From Ascidia mentula (taxonomy: Eukaryota > Chordata > Ascidiacea > Phlebobranchia > Ascidiidae), in assembly GCA_947561715.1 (NCBI GenBank), contig OX387197.1, positions 6,755,001-6,819,000 on the forward strand: a DNA stretch of 64,000 nucleotides. Direction: 5' to 3'. Within the stretch, counting starts at the first letter, position 1; each line of letters opens with the position of its first letter. The notes under the pieces were generated by a model. That model did no database searches. It saw nothing but the letters and a program-made list of their open reading frames with translations, and was not told where the DNA came from. Below, one piece after another: positions 43,954 to 58,900 of this stretch. The position numbers were made by a program, and so were the translations under genes.

Positions 43954-46900
43954 TCATCTTGCGCATAGGCCGTAAATCTGGTTGCCGTTTATATCATCAA
44001 AAGGCAACTTTCTCGATTTCCGCTTCCGCATTACTCGGCTAACTTTCTCCATCGTCTCAAAGTCGTTATCGGAAAATTCAGTCTCGAGAGTCTTCTTCCA
44101 TCCGTTTACGTGCACGGGATCAGGTTTGATGTTTTCGCTTTCAATGATGTCGACCTTGTCCTTGTGCACTGGTACGGCCACCTTTTCGAGATGCACGAAG
44201 GCAGTTTCAAACACTCGCCTATGTCGAAGCCGAGCTTTGAATTTGAGTTCTTTGGGCCTCATAGAGAGGTTGTAGACGCCCTCTAGCGTCGGAGTGTGTC
44301 CGCTCTCTGGCACAATTTCAGCCACGCTGAAAAACGTGGCGATAAAGTGTATGAGCAATAGTCGCGAAATTTCGTCGCCTGGGCATTTTCGAATGCCGGT
44401 CGAAAATGAAAGATAACGTTCGTGGGGCTTGTGGATCAACGTCCCGTCTGCTTTGAGGAACCGGTACGGGTCGAATGTATCCGGATCCGGCCACTCGTGT
44501 TCGTCACGATTCGCTGCGTATTGATTCACGAACACGATGGTGCTCTTCGGGATGTGGTACTGACCTAATGTTGTCGGCTCACTCGTCTCGTGTGGGATAG
44601 TGGAGGGAGTGAAAGACGAGTGGCGGAAGATCTCGTGCAGAACTGCCTCCGTGAATGGAAAGTGCTTGCGGTCGTCGATGGTCGGCAACCTTTGACCCCG
44701 AAGGGTGAGGTCCAATTCGTCTTTAATCTAAACCAGAGAAATGGTAAAGTGAAACTGCAACTTATTCCTTTATTTTTACGTTAGCTAAAGTTATAATTTA
44801 TGCCAACTATTCGGAATAAACTTTGACTTTAGGTGTTGGTGCTTACGGTTAATTTGGAGCAGAGGTATTCAATTTACGATTCTTTTTGTTACAATCATCG
44901 TGGTTGTCATTGACTGCTTGTTTTCTGTTGTTATTTGATATCGGCGAAGTAATGGGAATACACAAAATTGTAACCATGATTGACCCAAAACGAATAAGTC
45001 CCAAGAGAACACCGAACAATATAATTACAATAGAATCCAAAAAGTAATGACAACGTTTACTTTTTGTTGGTGATCGGTGAAGTAAACCATGTAGAGCAAA
45101 ATCCACTGGATGACAGTAGAGAGCGTGTCCTGGCCGGCGCCGAACACGTCGGTCGTCAAGGCAACGGTGTCTTCTTCATTGATGATTTGTCTCGGGTCGT
45201 TTATGCTTTCGGCGATGAAGGTATCGACAATGTCCCTAATGACTCCATGTATGTAGGTTTCCCGATGTTCTTTGCTCCTTTATGAAAAATAAACGTGTCT
45301 TTTGTTTGTAAAAAAAAACGACTGTCTCCGCACGCTGGATCGGTTAAATTGCCCATGGGAATTTTGTTTAAGACATAAAATGTACTTTGTCAATGTTGAA
45401 TAATGTCTACACACACGTTAGTGTTGAAATGCACCAGATTAACAATGCCCTTAATTCAAAAAAACGCGAAGTAAAATTACCTTGCAATCATCCAATTATT
45501 AGTTCGGTTGTTGAGAAAGTTGAAAGTCTTGACAATTTTGGCAAACATTGGAAAAACCTGCAAGAAAAATAATAAGTTTACTTTTCGCGCAAATGGTAAA
45601 ATTTATTTTGTGGTACAGAAAAAAAAAGGAAAATTGAATAAAACTGTGACAAATTGTAAATATTTTACGTTCCAAACGTTGTTACATATCTTGTGTTTAC
45701 TCATATACCATGCTTCGGAAATTTTATCGTTCCAAGTTTTCGGAAATTGTATGACATGAAACCTGTGAAAATTTAAACCCCCCAAGACTGCAAAACTTGC
45801 AAGAACGCATGCAAACATTTTTCATCGGCAGCAACAAGTGCGCCTGCTCGCAATTTTGCAGACAGTCGACAAAAGTTAAACTGGAAACACTTGTAAGACA
45901 GCGACGCGTAATGTTTCCATAACTTGCCAGTAGATTGTCGCGATCAACATGCGGTCACGACGGGTGACGGAGAGAGATGGGAGCTCGCAAAGAGAAGCAG
46001 CGGCCCCAAAAATTGCTCCTCCGCAGCAGTTTTAAACAGAAACATCGCGGTGCAAGGGCGGCCGAACTTCGCAAAAAGGCAAGATAGGAATGCGCGTGGT
46101 GGGGAGGTAATGGTGTTGGCCGTCCCGCTAAAATCGTACCCCGGGGCCTTCGGTCCGCACACAAGAACACCCTTTATGACGTAAGAAGTCTCCCATGACG
46201 CGGCGACATGCCGACAAAGGGTTCGCGCGTCCGGCTCGCGAGGTTGTTTGCCACGTGACAGAGCCAGGCAAAGTGCCCCAGATGTCGATAAGATTGGAAC
46301 GCGAGACTCAAGTTACCCCTGAATTAATATTTAGTTTCGCCGAATAGGAGTTCGTTTGTCACGTGATGTGAGTGTATGACGCTGTAAGGAGTAAGAAAAT
46401 GAGACTCACAATGTTTTTGCGATAATTAACAAAAACCCTTGACGGAAAGATGTATTGGAAACCAACGACGGCATTGAAAAAATTAACAATAAATCAGGTT
46501 TTGGTAAACAACTAATATGTGATGTTTCAACGTTTTAAGGTGGCTGTGAACAATACTCGTCAACAGAAATGCCACAAAACAGCTTTTTTATAGAGGTAAT
46601 ATAGCTAATCTGGATGCTTCTGTTAATATTCTATAGTGCTTCAAGAAATTCCAGAAAAATACATGAAAGTTTTTCGTAACGTTCCGTTGAGTGGCGCCAA
46701 AGGGTGGAATCGAAAGATTTGAAAATTCAGTGAAAATCATTTAATATTTTAATCACTGAGGAGTCACGTTTATTCCGAGAAATTCCGCAAACCGTTGCTT
46801 CCAATCCAGAGCTATCGGATTAAGTCCGATCGTAGGTAGCAATTGTGGTCTTTCAAGTGGAAAAAACATCGTAAATTCGGTCGCTATTGCGTAATATGCG

Positions 46901-49900
46901 GTTCCGTACGAACGATTTGAGCAACTGCATGAAAAACCAAGTATCGAGCCGCGGTTTGTTTTTTGCGTGTGGCGAATTTGGAAAGATTCACCGTACTCGG
47001 GACGCAATAATTATACCGGGACAATGTTTGCAATATTTAGTCGTAGAAGACTGACATAAGTCGTTATTTGCCCTTTTTCAAAAAAAATTCTTTTGCTTCA
47101 ATGTTTTGTTTAAATTATCATGCAGCACACTCTCACCACCACACTACACGGCATGGTAACCCACTGTTTGGAAAACGCTGGTTCAGGTATTAACACAACA
47201 ATTTAAAAGTAAAATTTAACATAAAATGAATAAAGAAGGTGGGGGTTGCCACCAGCGCGGCAGAGAAACGTCCCACTAAGCACAACAGACGGAGATTAAG
47301 TGTTACTAAATTTATACTCTATTAACTGACCCCCGCATACTCCGCGGATCCTATAAAAACAGAACACATGTCGTATTTGCGCGCTACTGTCAGAGTAAAT
47401 ATTGTCACAGCTTTTAGCACAGAAACCGCTGAATTGGTCGTATCTTTACCCCAAGGCGATTGAATTAGCTCTGCGCATCCTGTCGTTAATAAACATAATT
47501 CTTCAGGTTGACAAAGCTCACTAAACGCTTTTCGGTGTGAACCTGGACATCTTAAACTTTAACAAATACTGTGTTATCAGCTATCACACACATTACAGGT
47601 ATTGAATCCAGCAATCAAGTTATGCGAACTGTGTCGAAAAAAGTTTGGATTGATTTTGTCGTTTATTACAGAACAATGAAATGTGATGTCACTTCAAATT
47701 AGCTTTTAAAGACAATCGAATAAATGAATCAAAAATTTACAAAACGTTTTTTTTCGGTATGACGATCTTTCGAGGATCTTTGAAATAGTGAAAATAAAAC
47801 ATTTACATATATTCTAATTGTACCTTCATGTGCGATTTTTATCTTTGTTTAGGTGATATCTGCAGCATATAATTACAGTGATCTGTACGTTAGAGCAATT
47901 GTTGAAAAATCACACTCTTGCTGCAGCACATTTGTTTTATTCAACTAACATTGACCACGAACTGACCTCCCTTATTTCGTAATTGTATCACTATTAATTT
48001 CAGCGAATTTTCGCATCAATCCTAAACAATTTTCACCTTGAATACACCAACACGACACTAACACAAAAAAATGTTTCGCGGGAAATCGGGGCGAGAAAGA
48101 CCGCAAACAACGGTTTGGTTTTCGCTCGAACTGCCGACCCATAATTTGGCGGGCGGCGAACCGTCGGTCGTCACAGTTAATGATAGGAAGCGACAAAGTG
48201 TGCCATGTCACGCAATCGTCCGCTGAACCCGCCCGAGTTCGTTGTTACGCTCCGCCGAGCGTCACGCGCCACCAGCTGGCGGTCACGTGGCAAAGAAACT
48301 CGGCAAAAGCCTCTCGCGCATTGACATGTTTTAACTAAAAATAGAGTCCACTCAGACGGGCGTCACTTTTTTCACCACCGATCCCTTATTCTGCAGTAAC
48401 TATATTGAAGAGGTTGCCGGCCTCGCTTCACTGACTGTTTTAGGAGCGCGGCTGAGGCGTTTTTTCCTGTCGCCTCTGTCGCTCATTGCGGCAAAACGCG
48501 ACAAGAGGTTTGAGAAAAGAGAAAAGCGCAACCCCGAAAGAGACCAAGGGAAAAGAGAGAGGGGGTCGACGGCTCCTTTCCAGCGAAAAAAAACTATGCA
48601 AGATATTCGAGCAAAAACGGTGCGCGACGGTAAGTGTTGCTCCGGGCAAGGGGAGGAACCACCACGACCTGCAGTGAGTTCGCTTTGACGTCACACATTC
48701 CGGCATGACCATCGAGTGCAACTGCAAGGTCCGTCCGCCTGTCCTTGAGGCAGTGGTCACTAACCCGACTTAAAGTTCGCGCTGAACTTTGGAGTCAGTC
48801 ATGGCTGGGAGAATTTGTGGCGTTTGCGAAACTTTGCGGAACGGAATGGTCTTGTGCAGTTGCGACAACCAATATCTTGAACAGTCGGTTTCTTTTACCT
48901 CTTTCCGAGAGGAAAATCCCAGTCTTCCCGAGAAACCGCCATTTTAATTGTTTTGAATCGCATTGTGGTTACGTTGCGCGGTACCGCAGGTAACTTTCAG
49001 CAAAACACAAACAAAACACAATTAAAAGCATTTTGAGAAAGATTTCTTCTTGTTTTTTAACGCAGCTGAACACAAACCAATAACTGAACCGAACGGAATC
49101 ACTGGAGTTTGAACTGATTCGAATATAATTGCAAGTAAAAAGGGTGGAGGGTGAAGAGGAACATCCACAGAGCCGCTACACCTGGAATGACTGTCGACTA
49201 AAATCGCCCACATGGGTACAGCGTGGACTCAAAGCACCGAGCAAAGCACGCCAGCTGCCGGATTTCCTGCGCCTACAGCATGTCTCCCATATAATGAAAC
49301 CGGTTACGAAATTAGAATGGGAATTTCTATCAGCCTTATTGGATCGCGGCAAAGCGGAACGCGGTGACATCGGTATTAAGTCAGTTGAAAGCTTATATTG
49401 ATGAAAAGTCTCTGACCTTGATCCAGGGCATGACGTCGACTTGACTTCCCGGTCCGATGACTTCGCCGAATTCTCGGTTGAGACTGACCAGGTCCTGGAA
49501 CTCCTGCGAAAGATAAAACTTTGAATGAATCAAATCCTCAGCACTCGAATATGAAACTGCGGCTGTTGTGGTTTCGAACCACGGGCCTAGTGTACGACAG
49601 GTTTCAAAAGTGACATTCGACAGAAAGCTGTATTTCGTTGGTCAGTTTCCTGCAGTCAGCGGTTCTAGCATTTAAAGCAAGGGTGCACAAATTTGTCATT
49701 GGTTAAAAACGGAACTTAAAGAAATTAAGCTATAATGACCACATGTTCCGTTACTTTGTAACAATTCAATATACTTTTCATTGCACCCGATTATTGCTTT
49801 GCCGACTTCGCTGTCACTGGTGGAATGCGTGCTCATTGGGAGGACGGATAGCGAACAATAAACGTTTATCTGTTCGATTTGACGTAAAGCGACAGCGAGA

Positions 49901-52900
49901 TCGCTTTGTAAATTACAAGACAAACACAATAACGATATTGCAAATAAATTCCTGAAGATTTTAAAACTTTTTACCGAAAGCGTTGTTAACTAAGTTCAAA
50001 GTTTGCACCCCAAAATTGACGTTGCAACTAAGTACAATCAACAAAAGCTGAATGAAATTCCAGGCGTTCTATTATATTGTCAACAAGTTAATTACAACTC
50101 AACGCCGCTCGGCCCCAAGTGGAACCGCAGATACGCTCCAAAGAACCACAATTGCCTTTTTACAAACATGGAGCCGGTTCTGGGTCTAGGACAGTTTTTG
50201 GTGCGGAACGACAACGCCCTTTTTGTTTAGGGAGCGTACTCAATGGATTTAAAAATATATTTCTAATGCCGCGGAAGCATTTTCTAAAGAGCTGAGTGAA
50301 TGAATGTTTGAAATTTACGCATTTTTGTTCTTTGGCAAACGGCCATAACTCGAAAGGAAATCACGCCTAACCATTGTGACATCACAAGCATTGTCACGTA
50401 AGGATAAGTCCCAACTGACTTGTTTTTTTACCGCAGAGCAAAGCGGGCATCGTATTTACTATGGTGTAAGTTATTTTCAAAAACATTTTCCAAACTCTTT
50501 TTAACCTAAATCGACGGATTTATTAAGAAATTTCAAGCAACAAAGCCGTAATTTCAAGTTGGTATATGACAGCATCAGCTCACGAAACACTATTTTTGGC
50601 GGAACGTGAGAGAAAGTCAAGGTCATCTGAGTTCAGTGACAATTACGGAAGCGAGATGGGTGTAATCACCTGCATTCCGTTCGAGGCTGGTGCAGATAAA
50701 TATTTAAAGCTACACGTAAAGTACCAATGGCAGTGAAGGGCGCACCCATGTCAAGCTGCATGCTTTGCTGCATTGCATCACATTTCACACAAGCAATTCA
50801 TCATTACCCAAAAGTTGTGAATTTTTTAGTGTCAGTAACCCAAATCGTTTTTGTTTTCATTTTAGTCGAGAAAAGTTACAAAACCGGTAATTAATAAAGC
50901 AGTTCTGCGCCCCCCTCCCATAAAGGTTGAACGCCCCAGGCGGCCACCTAGTTCGCCTAGTGGGCGCGCCGGCCCCAAAAGTTCAATACAAGGGTAGTTT
51001 TTGCCAAAGTTTCTTTGAAAACCGCTGCCCACGCAATCTGCCACAAAACCCCACACTGACGTCAGGACCCACAATGCACCAGGCAGACATCTGCACCGAA
51101 CCGTCATCAAGTTTGTCCACAACCGTCCCGTCTGGATTGGCCTGGGAATGTTGCTGGAGTAGGTCTGCGGTACTGGGCCGGTTCGGGTTTGCATCTGATG
51201 CTGACAAAATGTACTTGAAAAGTACAAAAGACATACCCTGGATGAAAAAACACTGCAAAACTGCACCTATATAGCAAACATACCAAATACTCGAAGATAA
51301 CCGACGCGGAATAACCCAGCTATTTATGCCCAGATTAAAAATCGGAAAAACTTCCCAAAGAAAACTGGCATATCGCGTATAGCAACGGGACCTCATGTAA
51401 ACCCCATGCGGTGTTTGAAAACCGCTCTTTCACGAGTCACGAGCACTCATCATGACATAACCTCAAAAGCTGTAGTCATGAGCCGCATTCAAAAGATGAG
51501 CAACACCTGACCACTGATTTGCTGCCGAAGGAGCTTGAATTAACAAAGTACACGTTGCTCATAAGGAAGTTCATAGGGACCCCATCCATTTGCAATGCGG
51601 ATCCAAGTTTGTGCTGCAACGAGTTTTGGTGCAGATGACAGTGATTCTGTTTACTAATCTACCGTGACAAAATTGATTTAACATGGCAAAGATTACGTGG
51701 CATTTAAACGCGCTATCCTGTTGCAATTGCACCGCTGCGACGGTTTTGGTTAGTTAACGGATCTGCTTTGTACATGGGAAGCTTAAATCTTGCGATGGGG
51801 ATGGGATGGTGCATTGTAATAAGATCAAGTCTCATTGAACGCAAATGTTTGGTATAGTCTTAATCACATATGGAACTTTCCCCAGGGCAATTTAGCTGGC
51901 AAACACAATTCTAATTTCATTCAATGAAAGCAATGAACACGTTTCATGTAGAGTTGAAACGTATATGTCATATTTCTATAAAGATGCAAGTGCTTTTTCA
52001 CAGTTAAATTGTTGGACATAAAATGACCGTCATTGTTGTGCGAAGATCGAGAATAGCGTTTCGGAAACTTGTATCAGTAAACCTTGTTTTTACGCCGTCC
52101 TCATGAAGAGCAAAAAATCCATAGAGATCATTGGCAATCCCTACCTGGACTTCACCGCACGACTTATTCGAACCGTGCAGTTCCAGGAATGTTGGCCAGA
52201 ATATCATTATATAATTCCTAAACCGGTTTCAAATTAGCACCTAAGACATATAACACCCTCACGGGCGCTGACACGGTGCGAAAATTCTAGGAAAACAAAA
52301 CCACGAGGTGGAATAATTTAGTTGTCTTGCACGCGACTGTGAAGGTTTCGCCACGCCTTGAACAATAGGGGGGACATCGAAATAGTGTTGCTGGTCGTAC
52401 TCTAAACTTATGCAATTAAATGGAGATGTTTCACAGAGATACAATGGACTGACATTTATGTCATGATTGTGCGAACCTGCATTGCGCTTTACCAGTTTAG
52501 TTGACCATTCTGGAGCGATATTCCATAAAACCAAAACCGAAGAAAGGAGACAGCACGCGCGCGCTGATTGTGACGCCACAATTGGCTCAGATCCAGTCTC
52601 CCAAAACGGCCATCCGTTCGCTGCCAAATCTATTTGCGGACGCAGACGATATCGTGATCTCCCAGACTCCCAATTTTGCTGCGGACGCTTGAAACCGGAA
52701 AAACAGGATCCCCGGGATCGGAAACGGGGAGACGGAGGCCCGTGAATGCAGATGTGAGGCGGACGCGTGTCGCGGAGAGGAGTCTGGCGCCGCGAATCGC
52801 GTGCTACGGGCTGGAATTATCGACCTGCTCCTCACACGAACACTGAGGTCACCACAAGTCCGCAATCGGGCGTCTGTATTTGGGTGCTGTCCCTTACGCC

Positions 52901-55900
52901 TGTCGTGCTGAAGCTGCGGTGTTTTGATTCTGTCACCCCAATGTTTCAGATGACATGGATTCAAATCCCAGCGTCACGCTGTAAGTGCGCGTTAACAGTG
53001 TTGTTGCATTTTCGTGAGAAAACAAAGCGATTGAATTAAAAATACCGTTTAAATGTGCAAAACAATGCACGCAAACATTTTTGTAAAATCTACAGAAATA
53101 GTCCTTTGTATTTTATTGAAACGCAGTGTACGCCACCGCGTTCCAACGGGGTAATTTAATCACGTGGCCCCATTCATCAACAGAACCGCTCCACGTGGTT
53201 CGAAGCGTCATATCATATGTGATGGCTTCCACGTGCGAGCCGTAATTAGAACTAGCACTTTAATCATCGCTTTCCGAACGACTTTTACGTGCCATGGGTA
53301 TAATGTCTGGAAAATCCAACACGCCTGTGGAGTTCGTGAATTTGTCGTGGCGCTACAGCCTTTATTCGGTTTCCTTTAGTGGTTTCGCGGTATCACCTTT
53401 ACGACCCGGCTTTTAGAAGCAGGCTGGCAACAACAAACGGGAAATACTCATTCCTGTTTCGGTGCTGTAAAAATTATACATTTTTTTTTTCCTTCGACTG
53501 TTCACCTTAGAAGTTAAAAAAACCTGCAGTTTTTTCTAAAAGACTTGGAAATGCACGAGGAATCCAATTAAATTTGCCCCACTAACAACCCAGAGAGACG
53601 AGTGAGCATGAATTTGCGAACATAATGCGGTTTATCTTTAAGTGGGCGCGGTTAAATGAGGCCACACGGTACTAGGCGACGTCCTGGAACTCACTAACGG
53701 TTTCCGTCATTTTCGGAAGTGTATACTGTCCGCATTGCAAGGTGAAACCCATGTACGGTTTTTCCATAACTGGTGCATCGATTTGTTTTTCAAAGAGCGT
53801 CGCATGACAAATTAAATAAAAAACTTCGCTTAACAATTTAAAACGAGTTTTGGAAAATAACGGTGGCAAATGACAAGTTAAGTCGGCTTGTCTGCTACAA
53901 TTTCAAACATGGTTGAAAATCGTCCTGATAATTTATAATTATGTGAGGTGGAAATGTCGTCCTTCGCACGCGTGAACTTTCAGAACAATTGACATAACCT
54001 TATCGACATATTGACGGCACAATTTTTGACACGTGTCAAGCATTTAATTGTGTTTCTCGGGGGCCACAAAACTGGAATCAGTCGAAAAAAATAACATAAA
54101 AAATAAAGTAAATCATTCTGCGAGTACCAACAGATTTGCCTTCCCGTATAAATACTTCGTGTAAAAGGCAAAAAACAATAGAAAAAAACCATCGTCAGTA
54201 AGACTTTACTTTTGAGCTTCGTAGATTTTTGAACACCGGGATTCAAACGCAGGATATTCTGGCCACGAACCCATATCAGGTTTTCTGCTTGGTATTCATA
54301 GGAAGAAACACAACAATTCTTTCCACAAAAGATGCCACGAAAGTCAAATGGACATTTGTGGGAGTAACAAAATCGGGACATCAACGCAAATGCTCGGTAT
54401 TGTGTGAACTTCTCAGCACACTCACAAAGCGACCAAGAATAACTTCGCAGGAAAATATACGAGCCGCTGCAGCATGCATTCCCCGCTTCTGGAAAAGTCT
54501 ATATTCGGCGCCATTTGGATAAAGGAAAGCAATCCATCCTCGCCGGTGCATTAAATGGACACAAATTAGTGCTAAGCGCCACGACGAACTTATTGTAACC
54601 CCAACTCCACACGCCATAAACCGCTTAATTGTTCCAAATGGCTTCCGTATTTTCATATTGAGCGCCTCGGCGAGCAGAGGAACGAAATGACGAGGCATAT
54701 TTGCATGGCCGGACTCCGTAGTGATTTCTGGAATATGAACACACAAGCGAAACACGCTCTATAGAGGGTCGTGCGCAGGACAGCGCGCAGTTCGGCCAAC
54801 TCATTCGGTTTTTGCGCAATTCCCTGGCGTAATGCCCGAAAATGTCACGCACTCACAATTTTGGAGCCTTACATGCTGCAAACTATATTGTCATAATCGT
54901 GTCTAGTGAAATGACGCGCTTGTTGATTTTGCGAACAATGTTTTCAAAGACGGCAAGGCCTCAACCCGCGGGAGTTCCCCACAGACAAACCCGCCGGACG
55001 CACGTGTCAACATCAGCTGCGAGCGTGCCGATGCAATGTAAACAACCGCTATGCTTGCGTAAATAATCGGCTTGCGGTCGGCGAGGTTTTGTTTCCCAAT
55101 CCTCAGCGTGGGCGTGTCCGGTAAGCACTTTATCTCCTACAGAGCTCCATTTAAACGCGTGAAAACTAGCGGGTTACATACTGGAAAACACAGATGCCTC
55201 ACCGAAGCAGGGGTGTTTACTATGATATAATTTTAATCAATATTGACACAACTGTATGTTTACACCAACAACGTAAAGCTCCCAATCGTAATTTGAATCC
55301 TTTTGTGTATTTTTCAAATATTTCCAAACCACGTTTTACATTAAAGAACATATTTCCCGTGTTTTCATTCTATTTGCAAACGAGCAAAAGTGTTGAAATG
55401 GCCTACGTGAAAACGCATTGTTCCACTTCACGATAATTGCGCTAAGTGGGCAGCACAGCAGAAGGTCGAAGAGCCACGACCCTTCGATTTGTACTTGTCG
55501 TGTTGAAGAAGGCGAGTAGGCCGGTTAACTACAAACCGCAGAAGGCGCACACATTTAACTAAGTTATTGCAATATTTTTAATGTGTGAAGCATTACCAGG
55601 AAAAAGCCAAAAAAACGTTTCCTTTTTGAAGTTTTGAAGACCTGGTGGAAATGCATCCATGGCTTTGAAATGGGTTTCAGAGGAATTTCAGAGCACTAAT
55701 CAAAGTGACAAACAAAACAGTAAAGGACGAGCGAAAGAAGTCACTAAAAGGCACGAAAGCATCAACTTTTAAAACGACACGCGCTCGGTGCAAAATTACC
55801 CAACAGAGCTCTGACATAAAAGCGAATCGCGTGAGAAGGACTCCGAACGAAGTTAAAAGGCCAACGGGCGATCATTTCATGTAGAGGACGGGTCAGCCAC

Positions 55901-58900
55901 AGTCCTTAATGAGTCAATGTGGTCACTCAGTCACGGCTTGTCGCTGCGGCAAACTATTTACAGTAGTTGTCACGGCATGTTCCAAGTGGTTTTTCCGAAG
56001 TGCGCCGGAACAGACTTGAATGTCATTTATATTATAAGCTTTTGCTCTTCGAGACTTCGCAATCAAAATTTATTGCGGTCACCCGCGGTTGTTTTAACGT
56101 TAAATTAAGTTTCAGGTGAAAGAAAATTGAACGGAAAACGCAAGATAAACACTGAGTAAGTACTCATGAAATGAATTACGGAAAGACAAACATAGAGAAA
56201 TTATTATTCACGCAATTACGGTGTACACCGCTCTGCCATTTCGGGCTCATTGCGGCACAGAACGAACCGTTACCTCATTAAAATGTAAAGCAAGCTTGAA
56301 ATAATTGCCTTCTTCCTGCAGTTCTGAGGAAAAAACAAACCAATCCGCCAACACGAAAAACAGAAACGAATCACCAACGACGCCGATCGGACTTGGGCAT
56401 TACGGAGCAATTTGCTGCCCTGCCACGCGCCCATATCAATAATTAACGAGGCCAATCTCGCACGAAGGATCGCGTGCGACTCAATGGGCTTGTTCTCACG
56501 CACGGTGTGGACTTACGCGCGGTGATTGCCGATATCTTACCACATTACGAGTGTCGTCCGAACCACTCCCAATCCTATTGTAGTTGCAAGCATTTGATCA
56601 CGTGACCCGCATGAAGCACGTGATTGGATAACATGAGTTCAACAATTTTGTTGAATTGTGTTCTTATCACGCTTGTCAATTCGTTTTACCTATGTCATGC
56701 TTTAAACAATAGCGGTAAATGTGATTTTAAAAAGCTGCACAACCACGACGTACTTTCAATTGTAGGCGGTGCTCTTGTGAATGGCAATAGTTCGGGTTTA
56801 GAAATGGTATCGCATGTTGAAGAACGACTGAGTTAAATAACCGACACAAAGGCGCCACTGTGTCCATATCTAGGTGCTTTTCATCCGAACTGTTGCAGAA
56901 AAACTGATGTCGCTTGATATGGTAAACCCATAAGCGACAAATACGTAAACAACAGCCCACAGATGCAAGAATGATTGCCGCCCTGACGAGAATATTTTGA
57001 AAACGGAATTTTATCAGTCTTGAATGCAATGAAAAGTTTGCACCTGCAGAGCGCGTGCGTCATTCAGATAAAAGGTCACATGTTTTTAATCGTGAAAAGC
57101 TAAAAGAAGCATTTAGTCACCGACCACTTCAATGACATTGCAGCATTGCAGATGGACAAAGAAAACAACAAATTGTTATCGGGAAAAAGTATCATACATT
57201 GTGTTTCATCTGTTTTAAATATAATGGGTATACGTATTCAAGCCATGGTCTGAATCGAAGGTTTTACATGTTAAACGAAATGTAGAAACCAAAATTTACC
57301 AAAATTTAAACCAAGCCGAACTCTGAACTAATCGCAATCAGGTATTTGAACTTTGGCGATTTGGTCGATTTTGCTGCAGAGTGAGTCGAAAACTGGGCAT
57401 TTCGTGTATGCCCTCTCAAACAGCGCGCCTCGTTCACTTGGACAAACACAACAGTTAGAAACAGGAGTCAAGTTGGTGTCACCGAGGTCGTTCGCACGAA
57501 AAGGTTCGTTTGACCGCTTCCTTGGCAAACAGGTAGGGCCTTTGCTGACGTCATCACTCGAACGAACCCGATTGCTGCGAAGAATCCGACCGCCTCGCAC
57601 GCGAATCTGTTGTTAAAGCCCTAAAGCATGTTCGCAGATTACCAAACAACAGTTCGATCGTGTCGGCGTCTGTGCGATGTATTATAGGGGGAAGGGTCCA
57701 TGCCCGAACGACAAGTCACTTTTATCCGCTTTCAATCGGGAAATCGCGGTTTAAGGCGTGAAAATCGAACAGGGTTCGGCAAAACAAACGAAAGGAGCTG
57801 TCCGCAGTTGTCCCGCTTGTACACGCCATTGAATAGACGTGCGTGTGATTTTCCATCTCGATTTCCCTTCGCATATTCTTACTTGTACACCATCAGTTGG
57901 ATGTTGCACAAACAGAGGGCCTAAAACACGGGTAGTAAGTGACAATAAGGACGTACATAACACCAAAAGCTGTGTTGTAGTCTCAGTTGTGATAGCGTAA
58001 AAACGTCGCACTTGCGACTAAAGGCGAAAACGGAAAGCTGGAAAGCACGTCTACCGGAAGCATCACGTTTTCATCCGACGCGAAATGCACCAACTCAACA
58101 ACAGGATAGCGTGCAGACAAATCACCGCAGCATCGGCCCATAAAGGCAATCATGGAAAGCACTGAACGTCCGCATGCAACAGAGACTGTGACGCAGAGGT
58201 AAAGAAAACAGATTTACGAGGTTGTAATCACACGCCCTGAGGTGCACCACAGACAACTGCACGCGATCATCATTAACGCCTATAAATACATGCGTGTCAT
58301 TGTAGGACGTTTGCACCAAACTGCCCACAAGAGCAAGTAAACAATTGAAGCAAAAAAAGACACGTCAACAACTTGTGAAAATGTCCGAAAACGCTCTACT
58401 TGTTTTTGTTGCTGGAATTTTTATTCTAAAGGGCACATTTTGTTTGCGGCGTTTTTAATTTGACACCGACGACAGACAAAACGGATTTGGGTTACGGCCC
58501 CAAAACAAAAGAAAGTTCAATTTTTTTGTTTTTTCGGGCCTCACGTCGTGGTAATCGCAGAACATGGCATTTACACGCAGTTTTTGTGCCAAACCGTTAC
58601 GACGAAGTGTATCGCATTTACGTATCTGCAGATGTTATAGAACCCACACTTTTTGGTTATTTTCATCAACACAAACGAACTGGAAAAAGGCGAAGTTGAA
58701 AAAATAACAGCAATTAAATCGGTTACATTGAAAAAAGCAGCAAGGAGCACGACATAATTCTGTAGCTTAACGAGAAATGTTTTTTTTCAAGTCGTGAGGA
58801 TCAAATTCCTCAAACTCAGACCAGCGCGGAAAGAAGTGCAGCACGTTGTGCTCGCTAATGTGGAAATTGTTACTTCAAACTTGTTAGATCAAATAAACGT

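Noticed and set aside
46753-47007. Minus-strand frame with NPIALDWKQRFAEFL as the missing CYP1-like exon
   Set aside because: Similarity to the NP-to-F segment of CYP1A is too loose, it stops too early, and no proper splice sites give the needed length of 2 modulo 3.
49560-49620. tRNA-like T-arm around GTGGTTTCGAACCAC
   Set aside because: No anticodon arm or pairing acceptor stem at the right distance on either strand.
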